This document shows, piece after piece, positions 9,401 through 17,672 of a stretch of 64,000 nucleotides of DNA. The stretch covers positions 1-64,000 of the forward strand of contig JADJSY010000013.1 of assembly GCA_016711435.1 (NCBI GenBank). The letters run 5' to 3'. The notes under the pieces were generated by a model. The model saw nothing but the letters and a program-made list of their open reading frames with translations. It was not told the DNA's origin and made no database searches. Each line of letters begins with the position of its first letter. Within the stretch, counting starts at the first letter, position 1. Position numbers and translations under genes: made by a program. This DNA is from Lewinellaceae bacterium. GTDB taxonomy: Bacteria > Bacteroidota > Bacteroidia > Chitinophagales > Saprospiraceae.

Positions 9401-11583
9401 CCGGCAATGGCGGCATCGTCATCCAGCCTGCGGGCGGCAACGGCGGCCCTTACACGGTTTTCTGGAACGGCAGCCCACTGTCCGGCTCTGCTATCAGCAA
9501 CCTGGCCGGCGGCAATTACACGCCGGTAGTGACGGATGCATCCCTTTGTTCGGCTTCATTCAGTGCCATTACGATAACAGAACCCACACCGATCACCCTC
9601 GATACCAATATCACGGCACAAAATGGCGCGCAATTGGGCGCTATCGCACTGACGGTAGCGGGTGGTTCACCGAACTACGTTTATAACTGGACCGGCCCGA
9701 ACGGTTTCACGGCTGCAACGGAAGATATCAGCGAACTGAATACCGGTACCTACAACGTTACCGTCACAGATGCGAATGCCTGCACCATCATCGGGGTATA
9801 CACCGTTCCGCAGGCCAATGTGGTGGCTGGTGCGACTGTAAGCTCCGTGGTAAATTCCTGCAACAACGACGGCTGTATCAATATTTCAATACCCGCAGGG
9901 GCAGTTGGTCCTTTCCAGGTAAACTGGACAGGCGGCGGCTCACAGTCTTTCCCAAATACGGCCATTTCCATCTGCAACCTGGCCTCCGGCCCTTACAGTG
10001 TAACGATTACAGCGCCGAACGGCAACTCCGCCGTATTAAGCGCTACGATCAATCAGTTGCCGGCTGCAATTGTCAATTCCAATTTCCAGAACCCGTTTGA
10101 TGATTTTGTAAACGGTTCGATCACACTGACGCCGACGTTTGTGGGCGCTACTTACCAGTGGAATTACCAGAACCTGACCACCAGTTCGATCAGCAGCCTC
10201 GATTCCGGCCTATATGCCGTGACGGTTACCAACCCGGCTTCCGGCTGTACTGCTGTGTACACGTTCCAACTGACCCGTCAATACCTGCCATTTTCGGCTG
10301 TCGCAACGGGTACTAACCCGACTTGTTTGAATACCAGCAACGGCTCGATCAGCCTGGCAGTCGCCGGCGGTAACGGCCCAACATACACGTATCAATGGGC
10401 CGGCCCGAACGGATTCAGCGCTACTACCCGGAATATTTCCAACCTGATAGGCGGCGTCTATACCGTAACGATTACAGATGAAAGCGGTGTGCCGCGCACA
10501 ACTTCCGCTACCTTAGTCGTACAATCGACACTGGCGATCACCAAAGTCAATGAAACCTCCATTTATTCGGGTAATTTTCAGGTAAGTTCATCCAATGCCT
10601 GCGACGGCGCGGCCAACGTTTCCTTCGCCGGTGCAGTGGGTAATGCAAGTATTCTGTGGAGCAACAGCGCTACGGGTACGAGCACCAATACGCTTTGCGG
10701 CGGCGCTTATTCCGTTACCGTTACCGATGGCGTGGGCTGTTCTTCCGTTTGGTCGGATGCCCTTACCGTACCGCCAAGCCTCAGCGCCAATAGTGAAACC
10801 TCTACGCCGATCACTTGCAACGGCGCCTGCAACGGTGCAGCCCGGGTCTTTGCCGTAGGCGGCGTATCTCCTTACAATGTAAGATGGTCGACCGGACAGA
10901 ACGAACCCGTTGCTGGTGGCAATGATTTTTCGGAAGCGGTCAACCTCTGCGGCGGAACCTATACCGTAACCATTACGGACAACAACGGCGTTTCTGTCAT
11001 CGAGGAGGTAATCGTCGAACAGCCCGCTCTGATCACAGTACAATTTTCCGAACCGATCGTGCCCAATACATTCAATTCCTGCGATGGCCAACTTTTTGCC
11101 AATATCTCCGGCGCTGTTGCTCCTGTCAATATTATCTGGGCAGGCAGCCTGGGCCACAACGGTACCGGCCCCCGTTCGGAAGGCCTTTGCGCCAATGAAG
11201 TGGTACAATACATCATCACCGACGCCAATAACTGCGCCGCTATCGCCACCGATACGGTTCCGTACCCGGTAGATGGCTGTCTGCGTGTCCGCCCTGTGCT
11301 GACGCCCGTCGACCAGGATGGCAACAACGACTATGTACACATTACCTGTATCGAAACCGTAAAACACCGGGTAGAAATCTACAACCGCTGGGGACAAATT
11401 GTATTCGAAAGCGAAGACTACCAGAACAACGATGATGTGAATCCCGGCTCCACCACTACCTGGTACGGCCTGAACAGAAGTGGTCAGCCCTTTGCTGAAG
11501 GCGTTTACTACTATATTCTCACTTACGAGGACGTCGACGGAAATACGCAGCAACTGAAAGGGCATATTAATTTGCTGAAGTAG
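6481..11583 (+). CDS. Multi-domain surface protein: three cohesin-like modules, 14 SprB repeats, gliding-motility (type B) C-terminal domain
   Basis: 1700 residues. Signal peptide 1-22. Three cohesin-like modules at about 23-165, 178-315 and 325-475, each with a 'NISSVQFPIKYN'/'VVAMQYGMTYN'-type strand and a 'GTIRFIWDD'-type strand. From residue 478, fourteen SprB-type repeats of about 75 residues with the signature G-A-I-x-L-T ... TYNVTVTDANxC; repeats 5 and 6 are almost identical. Residues about 1597-1700 ('VEIYNRWGQIVFESEDY', 'GVYYYILTYED') are the CHU_C/gliding-motility-associated type B T9SS sorting domain. SprB itself is the mobile surface adhesin of gliding Bacteroidota, so an adhesin/scaffold role at the cell surface is likely. 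The PorP/SprF-like gene downstream supports this, since such partners commonly accompany type B substrates. Confidence 0.88.
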   Translation: MKPITSILIAGLLFIALQLSGQALVTSFSPATITSPVGSTVTLQFKVTNFTNISSVQFPIKYNTASLQYLGVNDFALPDLGAGNFNSVFAQGAVRFTWFPDPAVNPNGVTVPDGTAIFTISFTVLAQGATSVNLSPSVPPSIEVIRNGTPVTVSYQNGGTTITGGSGGGNPPPATFQVLANTIFIPKDSIRCMPVTVNNMTNVISAQYAMHWNASILQYQSTKAYDLPFLTASDFNVPATPPGTLLLGWDDEALQGVTRANGHKIYEVCFKAIGAVGTNSLVTFDGVGIPAGSGGAEAYNVSNENLWGATSGVTDTMFVTAAPLPNTSLTFTVDRDSVPFNTSTCVNVKVKNFLDVVAMQYGMTYNPTQLQFQSIDLGANPLSLQSTLSGPNFVATPTIPAGTIRFIWDDSTAPFGVTVPDNTTIFSVCFTVAAPTGTTSPVTIGNVPGLPAAFAREGVGEVSAVMVSGHVYTSAQAPCSVTGTVTNATCNGASTGAIALTVSASCPNRTFLWAGPNAYTSTSEDITGLAAGTYNVTVSFTGGTTQTATFTVTQPAAISATSAATAVNCFGGMDGAITLTPSGGTAPYTFAWTGPTGYTSTTQSPTGLKAGNYTVVITDANSCTFTAPSVAVTQPNAIAIPTNQLTITNTCFGQTNGAISIGVTGGTAPYTFAWSGPNSFTATTEDINTLAAGAYTVTVTDSKSCTFVSSPAYNVQAPAAALAVTVLTTQNVTCFGGNGQITINVTGGTAPFGYSWRDQGGNLVSTAKNPMLPVGTYNVTVTDAGACTATLTVPVTITGPASGLSVTHTQTNLTCPGGNDGSINLTISGGGGTNTVTWVPAIPGGANPTGLAAGIYTATVTDQGGCSTTYQPITITGPASGLSVTHTQTNVTCPGGNNGSINLTISGGGGANAITWVPAIPGGANPTGLAANTYTATVTDQGGCSVTSQPITITSPAPITIGTPAITNVSCANSGNGGIVIQPAGGNGGPYTVFWNGSPLSGSAISNLAGGNYTPVVTDASLCSASFSAITITEPTPITLDTNITAQNGAQLGAIALTVAGGSPNYVYNWTGPNGFTAATEDISELNTGTYNVTVTDANACTIIGVYTVPQANVVAGATVSSVVNSCNNDGCINISIPAGAVGPFQVNWTGGGSQSFPNTAISICNLASGPYSVTITAPNGNSAVLSATINQLPAAIVNSNFQNPFDDFVNGSITLTPTFVGATYQWNYQNLTTSSISSLDSGLYAVTVTNPASGCTAVYTFQLTRQYLPFSAVATGTNPTCLNTSNGSISLAVAGGNGPTYTYQWAGPNGFSATTRNISNLIGGVYTVTITDESGVPRTTSATLVVQSTLAITKVNETSIYSGNFQVSSSNACDGAANVSFAGAVGNASILWSNSATGTSTNTLCGGAYSVTVTDGVGCSSVWSDALTVPPSLSANSETSTPITCNGACNGAARVFAVGGVSPYNVRWSTGQNEPVAGGNDFSEAVNLCGGTYTVTITDNNGVSVIEEVIVEQPALITVQFSEPIVPNTFNSCDGQLFANISGAVAPVNIIWAGSLGHNGTGPRSEGLCANEVVQYIITDANNCAAIATDTVPYPVDGCLRVRPVLTPVDQDGNNDYVHITCIETVKHRVEIYNRWGQIVFESEDYQNNDDVNPGSTTTWYGLNRSGQPFAEGVYYYILTYEDVDGNTQQLKGHINLLK
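8887..9354 (+). repeat. 234-bp tandem duplication encoding two near-identical SprB repeats
   Basis: Units 8887-9120 and 9121-9354 share nearly every base (for example CTGACGATCAGCGGCGGCGG in both). The period is exactly 78 codons, so copy number can change without shifting the frame. Confidence 0.85.
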
Positions 11584-11593
11584 GAAACACGAG

Positions 11594-11737
11594 GCCAGCC
11601 GCAGCGCGGCGGTAATATTTGTAGGATGATGTGTTGAGAGGTGCAGCGCACCGGTCATATTATATTGTCGGTGCGCTGCACCTCGCCGTTCTTGTTTTGT
11701 TGTAGGCTACAAATATTATCGCCGCGCTGCGGCTGGC
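11594..11737. repeat. Nested inverted repeat (two REP-like palindromes, one inside the other)
   Basis: Outer arms 11594-11624 and 11707-11737 pair over 31 bp with one mismatch. Inner arms 11638-11653 (GAGGTGCAGCGCACCG) and 11669-11684 pair perfectly around a 15-nt loop. Both arms are variants of one core, GCAGCGC followed by GGT.ATATT. The rest of the gap to 12067 holds only the short repeats at 11979-12038. Confidence 0.85.
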
Positions 11738-11978
11738 AAATCAAAGAACAGTTACCCATAAAAACGCATTCAATCGCTGCTCCACTTGAAAAATATCATT
11801 TTTGCTTTTTTGCCCTTTGTTTTGCTTGCTGTTTTTAAAAATTGGCCCGGTATTTGCCTAATATGATATGAGTCGTTTATCTGACAAATAGCAAACTAAT
11901 CAATTGATAATCAGTGAAAAATAGATAAGAAAAATATTGATGCGGCACATTTTTAAAAGCCCATCGATCTTTTCCCTA

Positions 11979-12038
11979 CGACTCACAACCCACGATTGAC
12001 AACGCACAACTCACGACTGACAACTCACGATTGACATC
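11979..12038 (+). repeat. Short tandem repeats, CTCACGA/GACTGACAA type
   Basis: Imperfect iteration of ACTCACGA and GATTGACA words (GACTCACAACCCACGATTGA and on) just upstream of the PorP/SprF-like gene. The same word recurs at 62244-62290. Confidence 0.7.
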
Positions 12039-12067
12039 TTAATCTTTACGCCCAACATCGATTTACA

Positions 12068-13018
12068 ATGAAAAAGGCACTTTTTACGCTCTTATTTGGG
12101 CTGTCCGCCATAGCAGCTTTCTCCCAGGAACAAGCCATTTATTCGCAATACCAGGTTTTCCCGGTACTGATCAACCCTGGTTACACCGGTTTTGAAAATA
12201 CCCACCAGTTGATCGCCAATGCGCGCAGTACCTGGACGGGTTTCCCCGGCAAGCCGACCAATTACACCGTTATGTACAACGGCCCGGTGACAGACAGACT
12301 GGGACTGGGCGCAGGGGTCTTTTCTGAAAAAATAGGCGACCTGACCACCCTGAAACTGCAACTGAACTATTCGTTCCGTTTCAAAATTCAGAAAGCGCAA
12401 ATCGGTTTGGGACTTTCCACAGAATTTTTACGCCGGCAGGCATCCGCCGATTTGCTCTCCGACCCGCTGGTGGATCGCAATGACAGCGCGCTGGAAAGCC
12501 TGGTGGACGGGCAGCAGATTTTTGACGCTTCTATCGGTACGCATATTCTGTACGATGAACGCTTTTTTGTAGGTCTTACCCTGCCGAACACCATTCGCAC
12601 CCGCCTCGATGAGGTGCCGGTCGATGAGCAACCCACGGGTGGCAATCTCTTTCAGCACTATGTGTTCCAGTTGGGTTACATCCTGGACGTGCCCAGCCAG
12701 AATTTCAAGGTGGTGCCATCGCTGACGATGCGCCAATTCCGCGATACGCCGTACCAGATCGATATGAATGTGCAGGCCCGTTTCCTGGAAGACAAACTGA
12801 TCGCCGGGCTGACCTATCGCCCGAACAGCAAGGGCTCTGCCGTATTTCTCATCGGCAGCAAATTCAAACAGTTCCAGTTTTTCTATTCCTACGATGTGTC
12901 CTTCTCGAATTTCCAGCAATACAATGGCGGTTCGCACGAAATCAGCGTAGCCTGCTCGCTGGCCCGCAACACGGCCAAGCCGGGTACGCCTACTTCTCAG
13001 TCCGATTTGTTCCAGTAA
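12068..13018 (+). CDS. PorP/SprF family type IX secretion outer-membrane protein
   Basis: 316 residues. Signal peptide 1-20 (MKKALFTLLFGLSAIAAFSQ). The start of the mature protein, 'EQAIYSQYQVFPVLINPGYT' then GFENTH, is the hallmark of the PorP/SprF family, as is the following NARSTWTGFPGKP segment. Alternating hydrophobic strands predict an outer-membrane beta-barrel. Members cooperate with T9SS type B (CHU_C) substrates such as SprB in secretion and surface attachment, which fits the upstream 6481-11583 gene. It is likely transcribed with, or after, that gene; a terminator follows at 13172. High confidence in family, moderate in the specific substrate. Confidence 0.9.
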   Translation: MKKALFTLLFGLSAIAAFSQEQAIYSQYQVFPVLINPGYTGFENTHQLIANARSTWTGFPGKPTNYTVMYNGPVTDRLGLGAGVFSEKIGDLTTLKLQLNYSFRFKIQKAQIGLGLSTEFLRRQASADLLSDPLVDRNDSALESLVDGQQIFDASIGTHILYDERFFVGLTLPNTIRTRLDEVPVDEQPTGGNLFQHYVFQLGYILDVPSQNFKVVPSLTMRQFRDTPYQIDMNVQARFLEDKLIAGLTYRPNSKGSAVFLIGSKFKQFQFFYSYDVSFSNFQQYNGGSHEISVACSLARNTAKPGTPTSQSDLFQ

Positions 13019-13171
13019 TTTGATTTTACATATCGCTCCGGCTTTCATTGCCTTTTGCGTTTTTGCCTCTTGCCTTTTAACACTCCGGGCTATCTGCTCG
13101 CTTTTTTTGAAAATCGCTTCGGTCCTATCGAAGTTGAACGATAGATGTCTTTAACAATTGGTTTTTGGGAT

Positions 13172-13216
13172 GGCCTCTCTGCGAAAAGTCGCACGAGAGG
13201 CTTTTTCCTTTTTTGT
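13172..13216 (+). terminator. Rho-independent terminator after the PorP/SprF-like gene
   Basis: GCCTCTC (13173-13179) and GAGAGGC (13195-13201) form the stem, followed by CTTTTTCCTTTTTT. It shares the lead-in TTTTTGGGATGGCCTCTC with the terminator at 22309, so it is a duplicated terminator type. Confidence 0.8.
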
Positions 13217-13293
13217 ACCGGCTGCTTTATCTGCCGGACATATACCCTTATTTGTGTCAACTACCCACCGGCTGAAGCCGGCGGTTATTGATA
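13211..13293. repeat. Dispersed intergenic repeats (TGTACCGGCTGCTTTA and CCGGCTGAAGCCGG types)
   Basis: TTTTGTACCGGCTGCTTTA...TGCCGGACATA at 13213-13247 recurs at 13931-13970 and 22354-22374. CACCGGCTGAAGCCGG with GGTTATTGATA at 13265-13293 recurs, varied, at 22490-22590. No gene is seen between 13019 and 14432; the ORFs there fall in repeats. Confidence 0.65.
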
Positions 13294-13596
13294 TCATCTG
13301 CTCGAATTTAATCGGTCAAAAAGCAGTGGTTCAATAAGGGTTGTGTCAAAAATAGTGGAATAAGACTGGAAATTATACTTGGTTTTTTCGGTTTCGAAAC
13401 CTCCCGAAAGTTAAAACTTTCGGGAAGTTGAGGTAACGCGAATTAAAATTACACTAGAAACCATGGCTTTTAGTAGAATACGACTTTGACACAACTCCCA
13501 AGTACAGACACCTCACTACCGGGGGTTTTGGAACCTATTTAATTAAAAACATCAATTATCTGCCAGACCACACTACTGGACGTTTTCGTGGAACGA

Positions 13597-13900
13597 GACG
13601 GGGTTGTCTCATAAGTATCAAAATCAGAAACGGCGCAAATTTTTATTTTGTTTTCGCTAACAGAAACATGAGTCATCCCGAATTTTGGCCGCGGCCCCCG
13701 CGCGCCCGGCCCCGGCAGGCCTCTCGAGTGTTCAGAAAAGTGTGGCACACCTCACGTAATTGATTGATAATCAAGGTTCAGATGAAGGTGTGCCACACTT
13801 TTCTGAACACTCCCAAAATTCGGGATGATTCATGTTTAACACTCGATAAAAATAAAAATCGGTTCTTTTTTCTTGTTGATACTTATGAGACACCCTCGTC
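13597..13900. repeat. About 300-bp imperfect inverted repeat with a G/C-rich interruption in one arm
   Basis: Innermost arms 13726-13751 and 13787-13812 pair perfectly over 26 bp. Further out, CATGAGTCATCCCGAATTTT (13667-13686) pairs with 13815-13834 with one mismatch, and GTCTCATAAGTATCAA near 13606 pairs with TTGATACTTATGAGAC at 13876-13891. The left arm holds about 37 extra G/C-only bases (near 13689-13725) absent from the right arm. Confidence 0.75.
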
Positions 13901-13930
13901 TGGGTGCTGGAAAACATAATGTCCGGTAGT

Positions 13931-14036
13931 GTCCTTTTTTGTACCGGCTGCTTTAGCTGCCGGACATACATCCTTTTTGTACCGGCTGCCTCATTTGCCG
14001 TGCCTATACATCCGGCAGCTAAAGCAGCCGGTACAT
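13931..14036. repeat. 24-bp perfect inverted repeat pair with extra direct copy
   Basis: 13941-13964 (GTACCGGCTGCTTTAGCTGC and CGGA) is the exact reverse complement of 14011-14034. A partial direct copy lies at 13979-13991 between them. Same family as 13211-13247. Confidence 0.75.
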
Positions 14037-14096
14037 GCCCATTTCCCCCCGTTCCAAAAAAATCTCTCCATTTTTGGATAAAAAATTAACAAAACG

Positions 14097-14127
14097 TTTT
14101 TTAGTTGGGAGAAACCAGATATATTTG
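14097..14127 (+). promoter_or_regulatory. Putative promoter of a leader or small RNA
   Basis: TTTT (14097-14100), 19 nt, then TATATTTG (14120-14127) fits the Bacteroidota consensus with one mismatch. The next features downstream are an 11-codon frame (14293-14328) and a terminator (14340-14390), then the gene at 14433. Confidence 0.4.
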
Positions 14128-14339
14128 CCCATTCAAAGACGATACCGATCCTTCTTATCCTTCTTTTTTTGAAAAAAATCGGTTCCCTGAATTGAATTAA
14201 CATCTTCTGGCACAGTAGTTGGAGATATTTAATCCGCATACAAAAATATAATCCGGGTCGCTTTACGGCGATCATCCCGTTAATCTAATCACATGAAAAG
14301 ACAATGTACTGTTTTCAGTCGCCTTTAGGGTTCACCATA

Positions 14340-14390
14340 GAGCATTGATGATAGCTGCCATGCGCGCTATCGCCAATGCTCTTTTTTTAT
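14340..14390 (+). terminator. Strong intrinsic terminator upstream of the 14433 gene
   Basis: GAGCATTG (14340-14347) pairs with CAATGCTC (14374-14381), with an inner GATAGC/GCTATC stem and a run of seven T. Lying 50 nt before a start codon, it may end a small RNA or act as an attenuator. Confidence 0.75.
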
Positions 14391-14432
14391 TTTCATTCTT
14401 TTTCATAATTTTTCACATTAAAAAAGTTTGAC

Positions 14433-14810
14433 ATGAACAAATTAAAAAATTTGTCGAAGTTTTTGGGTGTAGTTATCGGATTGTTGTTGGGTCAAGCGCT
14501 GTATGCACAGAAAGCTGTTTCCTCCCGCGTTCCTTCAACCACACCACCCGTGGCTTACGTCACAGGCAGCACGGCGCTGAGCCGCATTGACACGAAAATC
14601 AACCAGTACCTGGGCCAATGGAAACAAAATGTTGCCAACGCTCAGGTGAAACACCAGTTTATATTTACCTGCGCGCTTACGCATCGGAAGGTCTGACTGG
14701 TAAAGAAGCCATTAATGCACGCCGGCTAAAATGAACGAGGCTGGTCTGTTACCGATAAGGCCATAGCAGCGGCTCTTTACACGGAAGCAAAAGCCTTGCT
14801 GAAACAGTAA
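14433..14810 (+). pseudogene. Small secreted protein, two frameshifts
   Basis: Starts MNKLKNLSKFLGVVIGLLLG with a signal peptide ending LYAQ. The starting frame ends at 14696, but coding continues as YIYLRAYASEGLTGKEAINA in a second frame (about 14657-14727). It then returns to the first frame as 'GWSVTDKAIAAALYTEAKAL', stopping at 14810. The whole would be about 125 residues with a helical C-terminal half. No family recognised. The compensating shifts suggest indel errors rather than long-term decay. Confidence 0.6.
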
Positions 14811-14913
14811 TGCAAGTCTGATTGTAAGATCAGCCCACCGGGTCCGGATTTGTTAAGTTGTTCGGATTCTATTTGATTATCAACAATTCATTAACTGAAA
14901 TTTTCAATCTCTC

Positions 14914-15213
14914 ATGAAAAAAGGTACACTTAAGTTAGCCTTAGGGCTGGCAGCGGGACTTTTCACTTTAGCAGTTCTTGCCCGTCAGTCGGGTTTTGTA
15001 ACGCTGTGGGAAGGTTTAGGCGCCTCCTTCACCACTGCTGTGGCTGAAGATGTGACTCCCGAGAATGACGCGTGTTTAGACGCGATTCCATTAATTGCAG
15101 AATTAAACGCTTGTCCTGATATCGACGCTCCTGTTGTTTTGGGCACATTGACGCGATGCTCGAACGAAAGCCTTCGTCCGCGCGGCCTGCCATGGCGGCG
15201 GCGCCAGCACTAA
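14914..15213 (+). CDS. N-terminal fragment of the 14914-22142 protein
   Basis: 99 codons with signal peptide. The mature part 'EDVTPENDACLDAIPLIAEL' is typical of the region before a pre-peptidase C-terminal-like module. The frame is lost near 15165; the next frame continues TKAFVRAACHGGGASTNGAQ just before 15227. Confidence 0.6.
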   Translation: MKKGTLKLALGLAAGLFTLAVLARQSGFVTLWEGLGASFTTAVAEDVTPENDACLDAIPLIAELNACPDIDAPVVLGTLTRCSNESLRPRGLPWRRRQH

Positions 15214-15226
15214 CGGCGCCCAGCTT

Positions 15227-16375
15227 TTGGACGTATGGTACTCGATCGATGTCGTGTCTGGACGCGAGTACACCGTTCGGGTGAACGGCGCGGGCAATAT
15301 GGACGCTGTGGTAGCCCTGTACAACGGTTGCGGCGCTGCAAACAACATCGCCGGCCTGTGCGCGGATTGCTTTGGAGACGGCGGCACAGAAGAAATCGTT
15401 TTCACTGCGACCTCCACAACTACGTTGTTGATACGCGTGTACGACTGGGATCTTGACATCCCGCTCGGTGGCGACTTCCGTATCCGTGTGATTCAAACAC
15501 CGATTCCTCCATCTAATGACCTGTGCTCCGGCGCTTCGGCTGTAGGAGTAGGTGCAAGCGTGAATGGCACCAACATCGCTGCTACGAACGATCCGCTGTT
15601 TTTCCCTTGTGGTGCTTTTGGTGGAAGTGGTTCTATGGTGTTCCACACCACCAGCGTTACACAAACCGGCAACGGTGAAAACAACGTCGGTTTCAGCACT
15701 GATTTTGACAATACCGATTTTGATACACAACTCGGTGTTTACACCGGTACCTGCGCTGCTCCGGTATGCGTGGACGCCGACGATGACTCAGGCGACGGTT
15801 TTACATCTTTCCTGCCGATCACTACTACCGCTACTACGAACTATATCGTAGCTGTTCGCGGTTTTTCCGGTGATCGCGGTTGCTACACATACAGCCCGGT
15901 TCAATTGCCATCTATCCGTAACATTGCAGCAGGCGCTGCAGGTGTAGGATGTGATGTGCCATCCAATACATACAGCCAGGATGTTGTGATCACCTACACA
16001 GGTGCATTCGCAGGTTCTTCTTTGGTTGTAGAACCTCGGCACCCCCAGACTTTTGCCCTCACCGGCAGCCCGCAAACAGTGACGCTGACCGTACCTGCTA
16101 ACGGCGCTACTGTTGACCTTACGGCTTCCCTGACAGGCGGTACTGTACCGGCTGAGTTGTTTGACGAAGATGATGATATAGCACTTGCTAATTTTGCGGC
16201 TATCAGCTCGGTAACCGTTCCTGCCGTATTCGTGGCCAGAACGCCATGCGAAGAATGCGAACCTACCTGTGAAGATATCATCGTCAACCTGACCGGTGGT
16301 CAGTGCGAGGCGATCGTCAACTACGAAAACTTCAACAACGTAGTGTTGACGGCAACTGCTTCGGCAATATATTAG
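15227..16375 (+). CDS. Fragment of the 14914-22142 protein: pre-peptidase-C-like and beta-sandwich modules
   Basis: 382 codons. 'DVWYSIDVVSGREYTVRVNG' and 'AVVALYNGC' resemble a PPC/jelly-roll module. A second similar unit follows ('GSMVFHTTSVTQTGNG' to 'NYIVAVRGFSGDRGCY'). The end, 'CEDIIVNLTGGQCEAIVNY', starts an HYR-like module that is cut by a frameshift. The ATG at 15227 is internal, not a true start. Confidence 0.65.
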   Translation: MDVWYSIDVVSGREYTVRVNGAGNMDAVVALYNGCGAANNIAGLCADCFGDGGTEEIVFTATSTTTLLIRVYDWDLDIPLGGDFRIRVIQTPIPPSNDLCSGASAVGVGASVNGTNIAATNDPLFFPCGAFGGSGSMVFHTTSVTQTGNGENNVGFSTDFDNTDFDTQLGVYTGTCAAPVCVDADDDSGDGFTSFLPITTTATTNYIVAVRGFSGDRGCYTYSPVQLPSIRNIAAGAAGVGCDVPSNTYSQDVVITYTGAFAGSSLVVEPRHPQTFALTGSPQTVTLTVPANGATVDLTASLTGGTVPAELFDEDDDIALANFAAISSVTVPAVFVARTPCEECEPTCEDIIVNLTGGQCEAIVNYENFNNVVLTATASAIY

Positions 16376-16917
16376 ATGCTTCTGCTCCGTTGCAAATGAC
16401 TTTAACGGTCAGTTTGCTCCTCTGAGTGGGTGTACGCTGTATCACCTAGGGTGATCCTGCAGACACTGCCGGAGCGCCTGCAAGTATTTCACTTGGTGGT
16501 GGCGACAATCCTCTGATGACCCTCCATTCGGTTCGGGTACATTTGAGATCGAGCAGTCGAACCTTGCGATTACTATTCCTACTTACATAGATGCAAACGA
16601 TAACGGTACCCAGGATCAGGGTGAATTTACCCTGGCCGGCCCCGTAACCATTACTTTCGACTGGGACTTTGATACTTCTGATCCATTTGGTTCAACTTTT
16701 GATCCATTCGGTTACGCTGTTGGCGCTCCACCGCCTAATATCCTCCCGTTCCCGAGCGCAAGCAGCGGTACGTATGTACAACTGACTACAAACGCCAGTA
16801 TTGACCAGACTGGTACTGCTTCCCTGTTCAGGTTGCACCTGGTTCAACCTTCCGTTGTGGTTCAGTACTGGTGATTACTTTGGCTCCGATCACTAATTTC
16901 AAATTGTCTGCCAGTCC

Positions 16918-17382
16918 TTGGCGTACAGCCCAATAGGCCCAGCTATCGTTACGTACAGCCCTGCTTCCGGCACCACGTTCGGAATCGGTACAACAGAAGT
17001 AGAAGTTTGTGTTTTTGTAAACGGCGTAACCAATTGCTGCACATTTGATGTAGTTGTAAACCCGGTTGCTAACCCGGTTACTTCTTTGGTTTGTAATGAC
17101 CTGACAAACATCTCTTTGGATGAGAGCTGCGAGTTGGTACTGACTGCCGACATGGTTTTGGAAGGCGGCCCGTACAAATGCTACGACACTTACATCGTAC
17201 AAGTGGACCGCAGCCTTCCTTTGGGTAACGGCCCATGGGTAACTGGTACCCTTACTGCTGCTGACGTTCACCGTGTACTTGCCGTACGCGTTGTGGATGA
17301 TGTAAACGGCGACGGTATTGCGCAGATTAACGAAAACTCCTGCTGGGGTAATATCAACATCGAAGATAACTGCCACCGGTGA
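16918..17382 (+). CDS. Fragment of the 14914-22142 protein: HYR-like Cys-rich module
   Basis: 'GTTFGIGTTEVEVCVFVNGV' then TNCCTFDVVV is a typical HYR ending. 'CNDLTNISLDESCELVLTAD' matches the start of the mature 706-gene product. The frame is lost near 17372, where one base appears missing before CCACCGGTGATCGAC. Between 16376 and 16917 the coding runs in at least four short frames, the longest about 16527-16874. Confidence 0.6.
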   Translation: MAYSPIGPAIVTYSPASGTTFGIGTTEVEVCVFVNGVTNCCTFDVVVNPVANPVTSLVCNDLTNISLDESCELVLTADMVLEGGPYKCYDTYIVQVDRSLPLGNGPWVTGTLTAADVHRVLAVRVVDDVNGDGIAQINENSCWGNINIEDNCHR

Positions 17383-17672
17383 TCGACTGCGGTCCTTGCT
17401 CCAGCCCGCTTGCTTCTATAGGTGTTGATGGTACACTTGGTCTTGATCTTACATACGATCTGGCTACAGCCAATACTACAAATGGTCAATGTGTGATTGC
17501 TGCTACTAATGTTTTCTACTCGGAGGTATCCTTTACCGTAGTGGAAGCAGGTACTTATACCATTGTTACTGATGCGACATTTGATTCGTACGCTTTCCTG
17601 TATGCCGGTTTCGATCCTGAAGATGCCTGTGCAGGTCTGCTTGAAGAAAATGATGAATCGGTCCTGGATTGA
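17379..17672 (+). CDS. Fragment of the 14914-22142 protein: pre-peptidase-C-like module
   Basis: 97 codons; 'EVSFTVVEAGTYTIVTDATF' with 'AFLYAGFDPEDAC' is a PPC-like pattern. It breaks near 17660, just before GLNSQIVAFLTPG in the next frame. The start codon is internal. Confidence 0.55.
   Translation: MIDCGPCSSPLASIGVDGTLGLDLTYDLATANTTNGQCVIAATNVFYSEVSFTVVEAGTYTIVTDATFDSYAFLYAGFDPEDACAGLLEENDESVLD

Noticed and set aside
13539..13971. Small - strand ORFs of 66-69 codons
   Set aside because: They are read from the arms of the 13597-13900 inverted repeat and the GC insertion.
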